This document shows, in pieces, positions 38,091 through 50,082 of a stretch of 64,000 nucleotides of DNA (position 1 is the first letter of the stretch; each line of letters opens with the position of its first letter). The stretch lies in the NCBI GenBank assembly GCA_022410635.1, contig JAJVDF010001211.1, positions 174,833 to 238,832 of the forward strand. The letters run 5' to 3'. Below the pieces are notes generated by a model. The model was given only the letters and a program-made list of their open reading frames with translations, was not told the DNA's origin and made no database searches. Made by a program: the position numbers and the translations under genes. The DNA is from Tretioscincus oriximinensis (taxonomy: Eukaryota > Chordata > Lepidosauria > Squamata > Gymnophthalmidae).

Positions 38091-38509
38091 GAAACACGGT
38101 GATAATTACATAATTAATATTTCCCATCCATGAAACAGACGCTGTTGAGAGTGAAGTTCTGTTAGTGGTGTCATTTAATGCTTGCATTGGCATTTTAAAA
38201 GTTGGTTGAGTTTTGTCTTAAAGTGCAGGGCGTGAATTGTTTTTTCCGCAATCCCTTGTCCCTGGCACACCCCTCTCAATGTGAACACTGAGTCTCTACC
38301 TAACATTGCCTTAAATACTAGCATAGCTGTGAATGATTTTTTCCTCACTGTTGGCCTTTTTATAGGATTTGTACCTCTATAATCAAGTGACCACGAGGGC
38401 GGAAGTCTAGCTGGAAGTACTCATCTCTTCTTCGCCTTGCAAAAGCGGCTCAGAAATTTCTCTATATTGCTCCCAACAGCTAAAGGAACACTTGGTATAT
38501 TACACGGTG

Positions 38510-40690
38510 ACGTTCACGTGTGTCCCTGAATGGTTTTGATCGGCTATTGCAAGAACGGGCGCCAGGGGGCAGCAACGGGAGCCTTTGGGCCCTGGGCGCC
38601 GCAGCCGGGCCGATTATGCGAAATGCTTGTGCTCCGCTGTTTCCACTTGCAAGCCTCCCCTCCCCCACCGCCCAGCTCCTCCGCGCCGCTCTGCCATTAA
38701 CCCTCTGCGCGGCGGCTGCCGCTGCTTGCGAGGGAAACAGCCCGGCCGCTCCCCACCTCCCAACTGACACGCAGCTTGGGGCGGGGATGAATTGAAGGTC
38801 TCGGAAAGGAGACTGGGGGGCGGGGGAGGGATGTCGAGCAGCAGCAGCAGCAGCAAAAACAGGGTAGAAAGCGAGACTGCGAGCAAAGGAGGGCCCCCCC
38901 GCCCCCCCGTGATTTCCATACGGGGCTGAGGCCCAGAATGTGGGTGCTGCACCGGCAGCCTTGCAGGCTGGGGAGGTTCGGGCCTCCTTTCGGGTTGCCT
39001 CGTGTCCCGAACGCCTTCGCAGCCCCTTTAAATCCCTCCTCCCTCCCCTGTGGAAAAGTTAAGATTTTCTTGTTAGACAGGAAGCAAAGGGGCAGCAACC
39101 TGCTTTGAGTTCGCGCGTTTGAGGCGCGCCTGAGAGGAAGAGTCAGGGAGAGAGACCCCCCCCACCTCCCTTTCTTCAAGGAGGGGGCTCCCCCCTCAGC
39201 ACTGGGGGTGCCTCTCGCCTGCCACCCCCAGCCTTCTCTCTCTTTAATTTCGGGGCGTGAATCGCACACACACACGCGCGCGCTCCCCCTGTGTTTTTCC
39301 ATTGGGGGAGGGGCGTCTTGCTGTGGGTTAAAGACCACACGGTGGCACCGCCCCCGGTTCCGAGGTCGTTTCGGCCCTTTTTTTGCACACCCCTAGTTGA
39401 AGAGGGTTTTTTAGGGTCTTTAACACACACCCCGCCCCGCCCCCCTTTTCCCCCTTTCAGGTCAAATGTGAGAGTGTGCGTACGTGTGTCCTTTAAAACA
39501 GAAGTCTCCCTCCCCCCCCCCGTTTATTTTTCACCCCCTTCCGCCACGAGCGGCGTGTGCAGCCCTCTCCCACCCCTTTTGGGTTACTTTTTGAGTTGTT
39601 CCCTACTCTGCCCCTCGGGCTCGCCTTTTACCTGGCGGCCCTGCCTGCCTTCCCGCCCACTCCTCGCCTCACGCAGTACGAGGGGGGCCGAGCGGCCTGC
39701 CCGCCCCCTCCCAGCTGCCCCACCCGCTCCTAAGCGGGAGTTTCCAGGAAGCGCTGAGGAGAGCCGCAGTATCGCTCAGCCGCCTTCTCGCCAAAACCCT
39801 CCGCCGAGACTGTGGCAACCACGCCAAGTAGTCCCTGGGTCCCAAGCGACCGTTTCGGGGTTCGGCTGTCCTCTGCTCCCTCCCCGCCAGGCGTGAGGGC
39901 GGGAAAGGGGAGGGCGCCACCCGCTCTCTGCCCTGAGAATTCAAGGACGTTTTCGGCGGCGGCGGGGCCTGGATCCGCCTGCTGCTCTTTATGGCAGGCT
40001 GGGAAGGGAAAGGAGTGCCGGCTATGGCGGCGGCATAGGCAAGCGAGCGAGGAGGGAGTGAGCGAGCCGAAGAGCTCGTTTAGCGAGAGGGGAGGGGAGC
40101 GAGCGGGAAAACGCGGTTCGGAGCTGGGAACTGCGCTTCCCTCCCCCACGCCGCACACCCTCCCTGGCCGGGGGCGAGTCTGCCTGAGTTTCAGGAGGCG
40201 CCAAGCGCGCAGGCAGGCAGGCAGGCAGGCGAGGCCGGGGAGAAGAGCTCTCGGAGCCTGGCTGCTTCCACACGGCGCAAGGGGGCCGCCGGCGCCTTAC
40301 TTTGCATGGGCTTCACTCAAGTCACGGCTTAAGTGTCAAGTTTCCAGAGTCGGGCCCCGCCGCTGCAGCCAGCGCGCCCCAGTTTCCACGGGGCGGCCGC
40401 CGCCTCAGAGCTCTTATACGCTTGCTGTACACACGCAAAAACAAACGGTTCCACACATGCACACGTGTCCCTCGCCCCAGCTCTTGCCATGCTCTCTCCC
40501 GAGAGCCTTTTTTCTAGCTGTTGGAGGTTTTGAGAACGAAAAGCAGAAGCTCTTGGCCCTCTGTGGATGGAAGGGGGGAGGAAAAGCGACAGAAGAAGCT
40601 GCGAGATCTGTGGACTCCATCCAGCCATGGCCGCCCCCTCCACGAATTGTTTGGAGGTAGATCCTCTACATGCACAAAGCAAAGCGTTTG
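38510..40690. promoter_or_regulatory. CpG island, candidate promoter
   Basis: About 2.2 kb of GC-rich, CpG-dense sequence in an otherwise AT-rich, CpG-poor region. Features include many GC boxes (for example around 38815 and 39430), a short (CAG)n at 38837, a (GGCA)n at about 40211-40230, and several C8-C10 and G8-C8 tracts. No transposon lies inside. Long open frames on both strands (for example 39812-40660 plus, 38697-39338 minus) are explained by GC bias and resemble no protein I know. Mammalian gene order has ARID1A next after RPS6KA1 on the same strand, but its glycine/alanine-rich first exon is not seen. It could drive an upstream non-coding exon, a lncRNA, or an unrelated gene. Confidence 0.75.
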
Positions 40691-41299
40691 ACCTACAAAA
40701 AACGGTCGTTTCATAAGTCTGTGTAACTTCCTGGCTAGGCTCACACAGAGGGAGTCTCTGCAGGAGTTGAGAGGCTTGAAAGCTCCTCCGTAGAAGTGGC
40801 CTCTATGCTTAGGAGGGTCTCTGTGGAGTCAAAAATGGCGTGTAGCCTGTTGAGGGGCCCCTTGGGCTCACTTCTTAGGAGCAGGGGCCTCGATTGCCTG
40901 CCTCAGTCGCCTTGACCTGGGACCACTTCTGCTAGGCTGTCAAGAAAATGTCTTCCCAGCCCCACACAGTTCAAGGCAGAACCAACACTTGCTTCCAGGG
41001 ATCCCTCAGAGAGTTCAAGCAAATCTAGCAATTTCTCCTTCCAAACAATAAATGTTAGTAGGGAATCATCTTAGACAGTTATCAGTTAGGGCGGGGAATA
41101 GGAAGCATTTTAATCCTTGTTTGTTTCAAATTTAAGAGTTTTGCTGGTCTGTGCTTTTTTATATGAAGTGTGTCCTCTCACTGAGGTCACTTGGAAAGGC
41201 AAAATAGAAATCTATGGAAACGGACAAATGGTTTGGAGTAAGTGGAGTGTTGGGTCTAGGAAAAGAGTCTCTGAGACTGAAGATTCAGGCTACATTCAC

Positions 41300-41418
41300 A
41301 CATCACATATTTATTCCACTATACGTGGATATTCCACAATAAAGCATGGCTATTTTGGAATAAACCAGTCCACACAATGCTTTATTGTGGAATATCCAAC
41401 TATAGTGGAATAAATAAG
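41300..41418. mobile_element. Palindromic MITE, about 42-bp arms
   Basis: 'tatttattccactatacg' and 'ggatattccacaataaagca' face 'tgctttattgtggaatatcc' and 'tatagtggaataaata'. A near-perfect stem with a loop of about 25 bases. Confidence 0.8.
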
Positions 41419-41549
41419 AGGTGTGGATTTTATGAAGTGGAAACTACCAAAAACCTAGACTGGAGTCAGGCACATACTTTTACTGTTCCAACATGCATTT
41501 TTCCTGGTTTAGTCCAGTTCTTCAGGACTGGAGATGGATTAAAAGTACA

Positions 41550-41950
41550 TATCCAACTCCTTCCAACAAAGGGGAATTTGGGCTGGTCAGATAGTAATTG
41601 CGTGTGGATGGAAGAATAAGGAAAAATGGACTACTTGGCCGAATTAATGCTATTTGATGCCTTAAGAGAAAAGAGAATGACTGCTTTGGGCCTTTTCAGA
41701 GGAGAAAATTGGGAATCTAACTGGCATCATTTAATTACCTTTGGTGTTGGGAATACCAGCCGTGGGGTTTTGTCTCATACTATAGCCATACTCACAGACC
41801 AAAGACTTTTACTGTAATCACCCATGCAGTCTCCGGGGCGGGAAGGAGTTTTTGTTATGGTTTATTTATTTTTGTATGCTTTGTATGTTGTGTTAGTATG
41901 TTGTTGATTTTTGTGATTTTGTTGTATATACTAATAAAGAGAAAATTGGG
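41550..41950 (+). mobile_element. Possible L1-like LINE 3' end
   Basis: Translation near 41600-41760 (MDYLAELMLFDALREKRMTA) loosely resembles the end of L1 ORF2, followed by a TTTGT-rich 3' region and AATAAAGAG. Weak resemblance only. Confidence 0.35.
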
Positions 41951-41959
41951 GGTAGGGGA

Positions 41960-43670
41960 ATCTAAATAATAATAAATAATGTATAGACAGACATTTTTAA
42001 TATATATATATTATACATTTATATATTAATAGATATTCTTGGCTTATCTCTGCTTCAAATCTAACAGTGAAAATTTTACCTGAAGTTACTGAAGAAAAAA
42101 GGGTTTGGGGCTGCTTTTGAATACCAGGAGGTATTTTTGGTCAAGAGTCTGAGAAGAAGGGATGAGTTTAAAACTGAAAGCAAATTTTTAACTCCAGAGT
42201 TTATTGATTCTGCCAGTTGACTCTTATTAGCAGCAGTACTGGCATGGAAAGAACTTTTAAGTTGCCTTTTTCCACGATTAAGAAAACCCCCAGTGTGGCT
42301 TTTGGGAAGGGAGTTAGAAGCATGTGAGTGGCTCCTTGCCATATTCCTGTATCATCTTGTTCGCAAAAGAAAAGGTGCAAAATATGGGGAGGGACCTTTT
42401 TCTACACTGCAAGAGAGGAGGTTAGAAAGAAAGGCTTTCTGTTCACCATGAGAGAAAGTAACATAGGTGCATAATAAGTGTCCTTGGAAACAAACAATCT
42501 GTTACAGCTTTGAAAAGTCAATCTGGGCCCAGTGTTTTCTGTTACTTATCTCTTGTGTATAATACATAAATGTTACTTGGTTTCTTATGTTTTGTTCAAT
42601 TCTTTGATACAGTTGCAGAGCAGTTAACAGAGGAACTCTTTCATTTTCACATGTACATATTTGAGCATTAATTCTGCAAAAGTGGAGTTCCACACTTTAG
42701 TGTATTTTCTTTCCAAAATGCAACCCGATCCAAATGCACAAGTCTGGCCTTGCCATATAGGAAGTATATATTTATGTAGGATTTTTCTTTTCAGAGATCA
42801 TATTCTAACAGTTTGTATTTTCAGCTAGAAACTACTTAAAATCTTGGTGATTTAAGTGATTTTTTTTCCTCGGGAAACATTCTTTCTAGCTTCTCTTACT
42901 GAGGATGTTATCCCCACCCACACAGTATGATATATCAAGTCTCTTTCGCAGATAAGGAGCATTCAGAATATGATAGACCCCACTGCACGTTGTACTGTGC
43001 ACTAGACTCCACAAATCCTAACTCTGGATTTCTACCAGAGCTTCACATCCTCCAATTAAGCTAGCGAGGAGACAGGGGCAACAACAGTGATTATTCTGAA
43101 GACTTGTTTTCTACTGATTCAATTTCTGCCTCTCCGTTACCCAGTCTTTCTATTAACCCTAAGAAAAGAAAGCAAAAAAAAACCCCACATTTTTTTTCTT
43201 AGGCATTTTCTGGCTGCTTCTTTATCCCATTTGTAGCTGCAAAGATTTTATATCTTCCTGTTGGAGCTGCTGAACAAGAAAGAGGACTGATGAGAATTCT
43301 CGGGCCTTACTCTGGTTTCCCCACCCCCTCTGCTATCCCCATCCCCCATCAAGTCTCCCATAACTTGCATCCCTCTGGTTAACACTGAAAGAGGGGAATG
43401 CAAGAAGCTCTCTGGTGGGTTTTCCCAGCATATTTCCCCCTGTATTTTCTGCCAGATACAGAATTTTGCCTTAAAAACCCACAGTCAGCGTGGTTGTCAT
43501 GTCAGACTAACTAATCATCCCCCCTTTGTCCAGCTCTGCAGAAACCACAGAACTGCTTATCTTTCATATATATATTAGCTATCATTGGTAGTTCTTTATT
43601 ATTTATTATGGTAGTTCTTTATTATTATTTTGGTTTTATTGTTGTTCTTCAAATGCCCATTATTGCAATG
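41960..43670. other. Intergenic, no recognised feature
   Basis: No transposon family recognised and no exon-like reading frame. Confidence 0.45.
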
Positions 43671-43679
43671 GTAGTTACT

Positions 43680-43956
43680 TGTGAGCCCCTGCTACCGAAA
43701 AGACCAGTCAGACAAGCGATTCAGCTCCGAAAGTGGTTTATTCAGCTCTAAGGTGGCCCTTAGGTCTGCAGTGACCTATCTATATTTATACAGTGTTTCA
43801 ACCAATCACTGGGTTCCTGCTTTTCTCCTCAAAATACAGCTCAGTCATTGGTTACATTCAAAAGTCAGAGGTTTTCCCTCCAAAACATCAACAGCTTTTG
43901 CTAACAGTCAAAATACTTAACTATATACATATATACATGTCATATACTTATGACAT
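43680..43956 (-). repeat. 3' LTR of the Ty3/gypsy element
   Basis: 277 bases, TGTGAGCC...ATGACA on the plus strand. Shares 'tgtttcaaccaatcactggg' and 'tatacatgtcatatactt' with the 5' LTR. Confidence 0.85.
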
Positions 43957-43976
43957 CCCGCTCCCCACCCCCCAAG
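43957..43976 (-). promoter_or_regulatory. Polypurine tract of the Ty3/gypsy element
   Basis: Minus-strand G/A-rich run directly before the 3' LTR start (TGTCATAAG). It is the expected plus-strand DNA primer site. Confidence 0.75.
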
Positions 43977-43977
43977 A

Positions 43978-44873
43978 TCAGCCCACCCCTTTGGGTTTGT
44001 GTGGATAACGTGCATGGAACTGGCGAATCAAAGTGGGAGCTTTTACGTTCTGGGCATTGACCCAACAATACTCAGCCACAGGGAGATGCTTCCATAACAC
44101 AAAGTATTGCANNNNNNNNNNNNNNNNNNNNNNNNNNNNNNNNNNNNNNNNNNNNNNNNNNNNNNNNNNNNNNNNNNNNNNNNNNNNNNNNNNNNNNNNN
44201 NNNNNNNNNNNNNNNNNNNNNNNNNNNNNNNNNNNNNNNNNNNNNNNNNNNNNNNNNNNNNNNNNNNNNNNNNNNNNNNNNNNNNNNNNNNNNNNNNNNN
44301 NNNNNNNNNNNNNNNNNNNNNNNNNNNNNNNNNNNNNNNNNNNNNNNNNNNNNNNNNNNNNNNNNNNNNNNNNNNNNNNNNNNNNNNNNNNNNNNNNNNN
44401 NNNNNNNNNNNNNNNNNNNNNNNNNNNNNNNNNNNNNNNNNNNNNNNNNNNNNNNNNNNNNNNNNNNNNNNNNNNNNNNNNNNNNNNNNNNNNNNNNNNN
44501 NNNNNNNNNNNNNNNNNNNNNNNNNNNNNNNNNNNNNNNNNNNNNNNNNNNNNNNNNNNNNNNNNNNNNNNNNNNNNNNNNNNNNNNNNNNNNNNNNNNN
44601 NNNNNNNNNNNNNNNNNNNNNNNNNNNNNNNNNNNNNNNNNNNNNNNNNNNNNNNNNNNNNNNNNNNNNNNNNNNNNNNNNNNNNNNNNNNNNNNNNNNN
44701 NNNNNNNNNNNNNNNNNNNNGGAAGTGCATTCCTGTGCAGAGGTAGGGTCCATGGTAGATGGAGATAATAAAGGTAGCGATTTTAGTTCAGTCCCATACA
44801 CCACCTGAAATGGACACTGACCGGTACTAGCATGTACAGAATTATTATCGGCAAACTCTGCGTATGGGAGCAA
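43978..44873 (-). pseudogene. Integrase C-terminal part and chromodomain remnant (Ty3/gypsy)
   Basis: The N-side of this frame (about 44720-44873) reads AEFADNNSVHASTGQCPFQV and VVYGTELKSLPLL, an integrase core end. The other side of the gap (43978-44111) reads FVLWKHLPVAEYCWVNAQNV then LIRQFHARYP, which fits a chromodomain. The 609 N between them prevent joining. Confidence 0.75.
44112..44720. other. Assembly gap (609 N)
   Basis: Run of N inside the Ty3/gypsy element. Confidence 1.
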
Positions 44874-44986
44874 GCTTACCCAATTGTCCTGCTGCCATGT
44901 GACATAACATTGTAGGTACTGTTCCAGGAACTGATTTACCTGCTCAGTCTGGGCATCTGTTTCCAGGTGTTGAGCAGAGGAGAGGG

Positions 44987-45559
44987 TCAGAGTGACGTCG
45001 AACAGTTTTGAAAAACCCCGCTAAAAGTGGGACGTAAACTGCACTTCCCAATCACTAACGACCTTGTCAGGAAACCGTGCAACTGAAAAATGTTCTGCAT
45101 AAACAGTTCAGCAAGTTCTGGTGCCGTGGGGAGCTTTTTGCAAGGAACAAAATGCACTTGTTTTGAAAATAGATCAGTCACAACCCAGATAACAGTACAG
45201 TGACTACTTTCGGGTAAGTCAGTAATAAAATCCATCCCGATGTGAGCCCAGGGTCTGGATGGAGCAGGGAAGGGTTTTCCCTCAAGCCGCTTGGAGGCGG
45301 CACACACAGCACAACTCTTTAAATACCTATCTAGGTCAGCCCATACACCCAGCCACCAAAATTGCCGCATGAGAAGGTGCCAGGATTTCAAAAACCCAAA
45401 GTACCTAGCAGTTCGAGTCCCATGACAAGTGGCCAGGAAATCCAAATTGAGTGCCTTGAGCAAATAAATTTTGCCATCCCAGAGAGCCCAACCATCCACA
45501 ATGTCCAGGTCATTCCTATGTCCCTTAAACCATGGATTGGAGGCCAAGGCAGTCTGCAA
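44987..45559 (-). pseudogene. Integrase zinc-finger and catalytic core remnant (Ty3/gypsy)
   Basis: CAVCAASKRLEGKPFPAPSR (zinc-binding CxxC) and GMDFITDLP with VVTDLFSKQVHFVP, the first two acidic positions of the DDE core. Frameshifted at its end. Confidence 0.82.
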
Positions 45560-45746
45560 ATTTGGTTACACATTCTGGTCAGACATCCTGGCTTTGGCCA
45601 TCGCCCTCGTGATGACCCTCAATTCCAGTTGTTGAGAAGTAAAAACAGTACCGACCACCTCTGGACCTTTGATGTCGTGTTGGGGCAGTCGAGAGAGAGC
45701 ATCGGCCAAGGAGGTCTTGTGACCTGGTACATAAGTCAACGTAAAA

Positions 45747-46049
45747 TTAAACCACTGAAATTATTGGGGGGGGGCCATAGCTGCTTTCTGGAGTGCTTGC
45801 GCGGAATACAAAGAGCTTCCAAATTTTTGTGGTCAGTGAGCACAGTGAAAGGGAGCGCTGCACTTCCAGCCAATGACTCCAGGTCTCCAGGGCCCAATAC
45901 ACGGCTGTCGCTTCTTTCTCCCATGTTGGCCAGTTGCGCTCAGTGCAGTCAAATTTGTGGGAGAAGTAAGCACAGTGGTGGGGGCCGGCATCTTCACCAG
46001 GCTGCAGTAAAACTGCTACTACTGCCACATCAGAAGCATCAACCTGCAC
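45747..46049 (-). pseudogene. RNase H remnant (Ty3/gypsy)
   Basis: QVDASDVAVVAVLLQ and HHCAYFSHKFDCTERNW then EKEATAVYWALETW are RNase H motifs of gypsy elements. Broken downstream. Confidence 0.8.
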
Positions 46050-46429
46050 CTGAAAAGGGTGCGAAGGGTCTTTTATGAAAACAGTCCTTGAGTTTGTCAG
46101 AAGCCTGCTGGCAGGCCATAGTTCAGTCCAATCTGCTGCCAGGTTTGGGAATCACTCTCAAACCAGTTTTTAGCAACGGGATGGTGGCAAAGTTTGGAAT
46201 AAACTGGCAGTAAAAATTTGCAAAGCCCAGGAAGCTCTGCAGGTGCCGCCTAGACTTTGGGGTCTCCCACCTGGCCACTGCAGCAACCTTGGCTGGATCC
46301 AAGGTAGCCCAAGTAGTCTAGTTTAGTGTTGTGGAATTTGCACTTAAATAATTTTACATATAACGTATGCTGCATAAGTTACTGTAGCACAGCCCGCACC
46401 AATCGAACATGCTCCCCCATAGATTTAGA

Positions 46430-46924
46430 CTAAATCAAAACATCGTCCAGGTATACCACAATCCCCTTATAAAGAAAGTCATGTAATACTTCATTGGTAA
46501 AGGGCATAAACACGTCCGGTTCCCCACTCAACCCGAAAGGCATTACGTGGTATTTGAATGCCCCCAGTTTGCAGTTGAACGTGGTTTTCCACTCATCCCC
46601 CTCCTGAATGTGCACCTGGAAGTATGCATCCCTGATGTCCAACTTAGGGAAAATAGTTCCCTGGGAGAGATGTGCCAACAGTTCAGAGATGAGTAGGAGT
46701 AGGTATTGGTTGCCAGGGGTAGCTGCATTTATTCCGCAGTAGTCTGTGATCAGTCTCAGCTCCCTCGTCTTCTTCTGCCGAAAGAAAACAGGGGTGGCAA
46801 CCATGGACGTGGTGGAAGAAATTAAACCCCTGGCCAAGTTTGTATCTATAAAGTCTTGTAGAGCAGCAGTCTCTCCCTGTGACATAGGATACAGGTGGGA
46901 TTTAGGCAGTTTAACCTCCTCCAC
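46430..46924 (-). pseudogene. Reverse transcriptase remnant (Ty3/gypsy)
   Basis: 164-codon open frame with LRLITDYCGINAAT, FPKLDIRDAYFQVHI, YHVMPFGLSGEPDVF and the catalytic YLDDVLI. LSGEP replaces the usual LSNAP. Thumb and connection regions (46050-46430) are interrupted by stops. Confidence 0.88.
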
Positions 46925-47164
46925 AAAGTCAGTGGCACAGTCTGAAGCATGATGGGGCAGAAATCATTGCAGACTGCCTCCCCAAATACCTCCGCCAGGG
47001 CTCAGTAGATATACTGCACAGGTCTTCCCCAGTACTGTCCACATGCTGTAAAGAGAACAATAACCAGAGTCTGTACCTGATGCACCTTTTGCCAAAATGA
47101 ATTCAGAACCCATGAGAGCGTCGTATGCGTATGAAAGGCACAGCTTGCCATGAATGTTACATCT

Positions 47165-47505
47165 GTCTGCTGCTATAAGAACATAAAAAGAGCCATACTG
47201 GATCAGGCCACAGCCCATCAAGTCCAGCCTTCTGTCCCACACAGAGGCCCACCAGATGCACCTGAGCAGTCCGAACAGAGGAAAGCAAAATATGCTCCTG
47301 TTCATGACTCCCTGCAAATGGTATTTCAAGAGTCCTGCCTGTTGCTCCATCCCGGAGGCTACATCCAGACAACTATCTTAGTATCCATTTATACCCTTGG
47401 TGTCCATAAACCTGTCTAGTCCTGTCTTGAAACTATCCAAGCTGTGAGCTACCACTACCTCTTCAGGAAGTCAATTCCACAGGCTCTCTGGGTGAAAAAT
47501 ATAGC
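47165..47505 (-). mobile_element. CR1-like LINE 3' end, subfamily 2, inside the Ty3/gypsy element
   Basis: 'aagaacataaaaagagcc' start (reversed ATGTTCTT end), 'gttcatgactccctgc', 'tagtcctgtcttgaaac', ending 'ccacaggctctctgggtg'. It removed or displaced the primer-binding and LTR-leader region, so it post-dates the gypsy insertion. Confidence 0.85.
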
Positions 47506-47511
47506 TGCCAG

Positions 47512-47941
47512 AGCAGCTGTATTTATAGAGTGTTTCAACCAATCACTGGGTTCCTGCTTTTCTCGCTCAAAATACAGTTCTGTCATTGGTTACATTCAAA
47601 AGTCAGAGGTTTTCCCTCCAATCAGTCAAATTACTGGGTTCCTGCTTTTCCCATTCAAAATACAGCTCAGTCATTGGTTACATTCCCTCCAAAATATCAA
47701 GTTGCTAACCGGTCTCTCAGTCTGCAAATTGAATTTCAATACAAAATGGCACCTCTTGGTTCAGGGATTGGCAACCCCTTTTTCCTATTAAAAAAGCTGC
47801 TTGGAGCTTTTTGATTTGTTGGCAGCTCCTCTATGAAAGGAGATTTTATAGTTGATTTTAATCTCTGAGTGTTCGCCGAACCCCACGAACATAGTGGCCA
47901 GCCCCCACTGATACATATATACATGTCATATACTTATGACA
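47512..47941 (-). repeat. 5' LTR of the Ty3/gypsy element, rearranged
   Basis: Shares both flanks with the 3' LTR. It contains a partial tandem duplication (47544-47631 repeated in 47632-47694, 'actgggttcctgcttttc') and about 190 extra bases before the shared 'atacatatatacatgtc' end. Confidence 0.8.
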
Positions 47942-47946
47942 TTACT

Positions 47947-50080
47947 GATCTTTCTGAAAAGTTAAATCTTAAATCCCTTCTGGATCTTGGATGAATCTTT
48001 TTAAACCCTTCTGATTTAAAATACAGTAAATTTAAGAACAGTGTTTTCAACATCTCTTTATTTTCTTTTTAAAGTGCCCCATAGAAACGTTAGAGACTAG
48101 AAGAGTATTTTATCACGGATTAATGTCATGTATATTTAAAAACGCTGTGTAGATATTTAATCAGTTTGCTTTCTTGCTTAATATAGTCAGATTGCACACA
48201 ATAACTCTAAAATGGGAGCTTTCTTTGATGGCTTCAAATCATACACACACACTCACACATAGGCACACAGATACAGATGTGCAGTGGTGGCAGAATGATG
48301 CTCCATTTGGAAGCTTTGGTTTGATCTTGCTGCCTTGCACTTTCATGGGGTGACATGATCAAATCCAGGCTCCAAACCAGAGTTTCGTCCTGCCTTCCAG
48401 TTTTCATGAATGCTGCCCACAAACCATCATTCTGTCTCTGGGTACTATTGCATATAGCTATGTGTGACAACAATATGGTCATATTTACTCATGCTGGTAA
48501 GTAACATGCTGACCTAGAAGAAAGTACTTTGGAACTGATTTCTGAGTCACCAAGTGTACAACTGCACAGTAAAAATGTGCATAAAATAGGCCCTGTGCAC
48601 ACCGTGAGAGAAACTGAGAAATCCACAATTTAAAAAGTGAGAATATTTTTATCTCTGAATCCACTGGCACGAAGCTCACAGGAAGAACCAGCTGTGCATG
48701 CATAGCCAGCTATGATCCTGCAGTCCTGTTGGCTGGCATCCTCTCACACTGTCCATCTCCTTGTGATAGACAGCAGGGTTGCTGGCAACTTAACATGGAG
48801 GGCGCAGGTATTTCACCATATAGTCGGAAAAGATCTGCAGTGGGAGATTCCTCTTCTGTTGCAGATCTTTTCTGGTTGCATGGTGAAACCTAGCAAAATC
48901 TCCAATAACCTATAGGTCTGGGAACATCCAGATGTGCCGCTACCCATAGGGTAAGCAGGGCTCTGCCCTGGCCCCAAAGGTTTGCTCACTGGGGGAGAGG
49001 TGAGCATGCGCAACGTGGAACTGCTTATTGGCATGTGCAAAGCAGTAATCTCAGTGTCATAGACCCAGTTGCACTGCTGGAGCATCTAAAAATATGGTAA
49101 GGCCCCCCGAGGGTCTAGCTATGCTACTGGGAACATTATATCAAGAACCAGGTAAGTATATGTTGGACGCATGCACCCCAAATCAGCTAGTGTTTCCCAA
49201 ATAGGATGCATAACTAATACATTAATATTACTATTAATAATTTATTATTTATATCTCCTTTCCAGGGCTGAACCTAGGTTTTGTGTTATAAGGACAAACA
49301 CTGGGTCTGACACCCTGCCCTCTATTGATTTGAATGGCACAGTGGTATTTTGATGCCTGCTCAGCTTACTGCCTAAGGTAAGTCCCTTTTGTCTCCCACA
49401 ACTGCAGTCCTGCATGTTTCTGCTCTGTAGATTTGCACTCAGAAAGGCTTGACGTGATCTATGCTGTGATTCAGAGGGACAAAAAAGGGGGATTGGGGAT
49501 TAGCTTTCACTCTCCTTCCTCCACTCCCCTTGCTCCTTTGGCCAGAAATAAGAGCTGTGCTACTATCCAAGGCAAGTTGGGGTGCAAAACTGTTCACTCC
49601 TGTAGCAATCAGGTCCATTCCCTGGATGTTATTTCCTGCCAAGGATTTGTTCCGAAAGTCAGACTTTTCCATTCATCTTCTGGTGACGAGATCCACTGGA
49701 GGAGAATTATGTGCTGGCTGTTCTTTTGAGTTGAAGCACAGGAGTCTCTAATGCCCCTTTTAGAAGGAGCTTTGGACAATCAAATCAGCTAAACCACTGG
49801 GTTGAGGAGTCAGTGACTTAGTTGTGAAAGTGAACTGCATTTCCCTCCACTCCTTGGGACTGTACACTAGGAAGGAGCAGCACAGTGATTGGTGGTGGCT
49901 CCAGGCAACTTTCAATTGGGGGAAGGGGTATTTTGGGTTGAAGTTGGCAAACATTAGAACCTCTGCTTCTGCAACAGAGCAGCCTTTCCCCAGGTGGAAC
50001 CCAGGAGGACAATGGAAGCTGCCTTGCCCGGTATGGTGGAGGCATGAAACGATCCTATCATCCAGTAGGAGAACCATGCC
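47947..50080. other. Intergenic, no recognised feature
   Basis: A short TG/CA-type repeat near 48240 and small self-complementary stretches only. No exon-like frame. Confidence 0.45.
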
Positions 50081-50082
50081 CG

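Larger units (their letters stand above)
43680..47941 (-). mobile_element. Ty3/gypsy LTR retrotransposon (chromovirus type), defective
   Basis: Bounded by a perfect 5-bp target duplication TTACT (43675-43679 and 47942-47946). LTRs lie at both ends and a purine tract (gggggtggggagcggga on the minus strand) sits next to the 3' LTR. In minus order I see RT (YLDDVLI), RNase H, integrase and a chromodomain-like C-terminus, with frameshifts and stops between them. There is no gag and only a trace before RT. A 609-base gap hides the integrase-chromodomain junction, and a CR1 copy interrupts the 5' side. Chromodomain at the integrase end is the hallmark of chromoviruses. Confidence 0.88.

Noticed and set aside
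38697..39338. 213-codon open frame on the minus strand in the CpG island
   Set aside because: Same reason: GC bias, poly-Cys/Ser runs from CAG/GCA repeats, no domain.
39812..40660. 282-codon open frame on the plus strand in the CpG island
   Set aside because: Long frames arise by chance in GC-rich DNA where stop codons are rare. Overlapping frames are open on both strands, the composition is low-complexity, and it resembles no known protein, including ARID1A.
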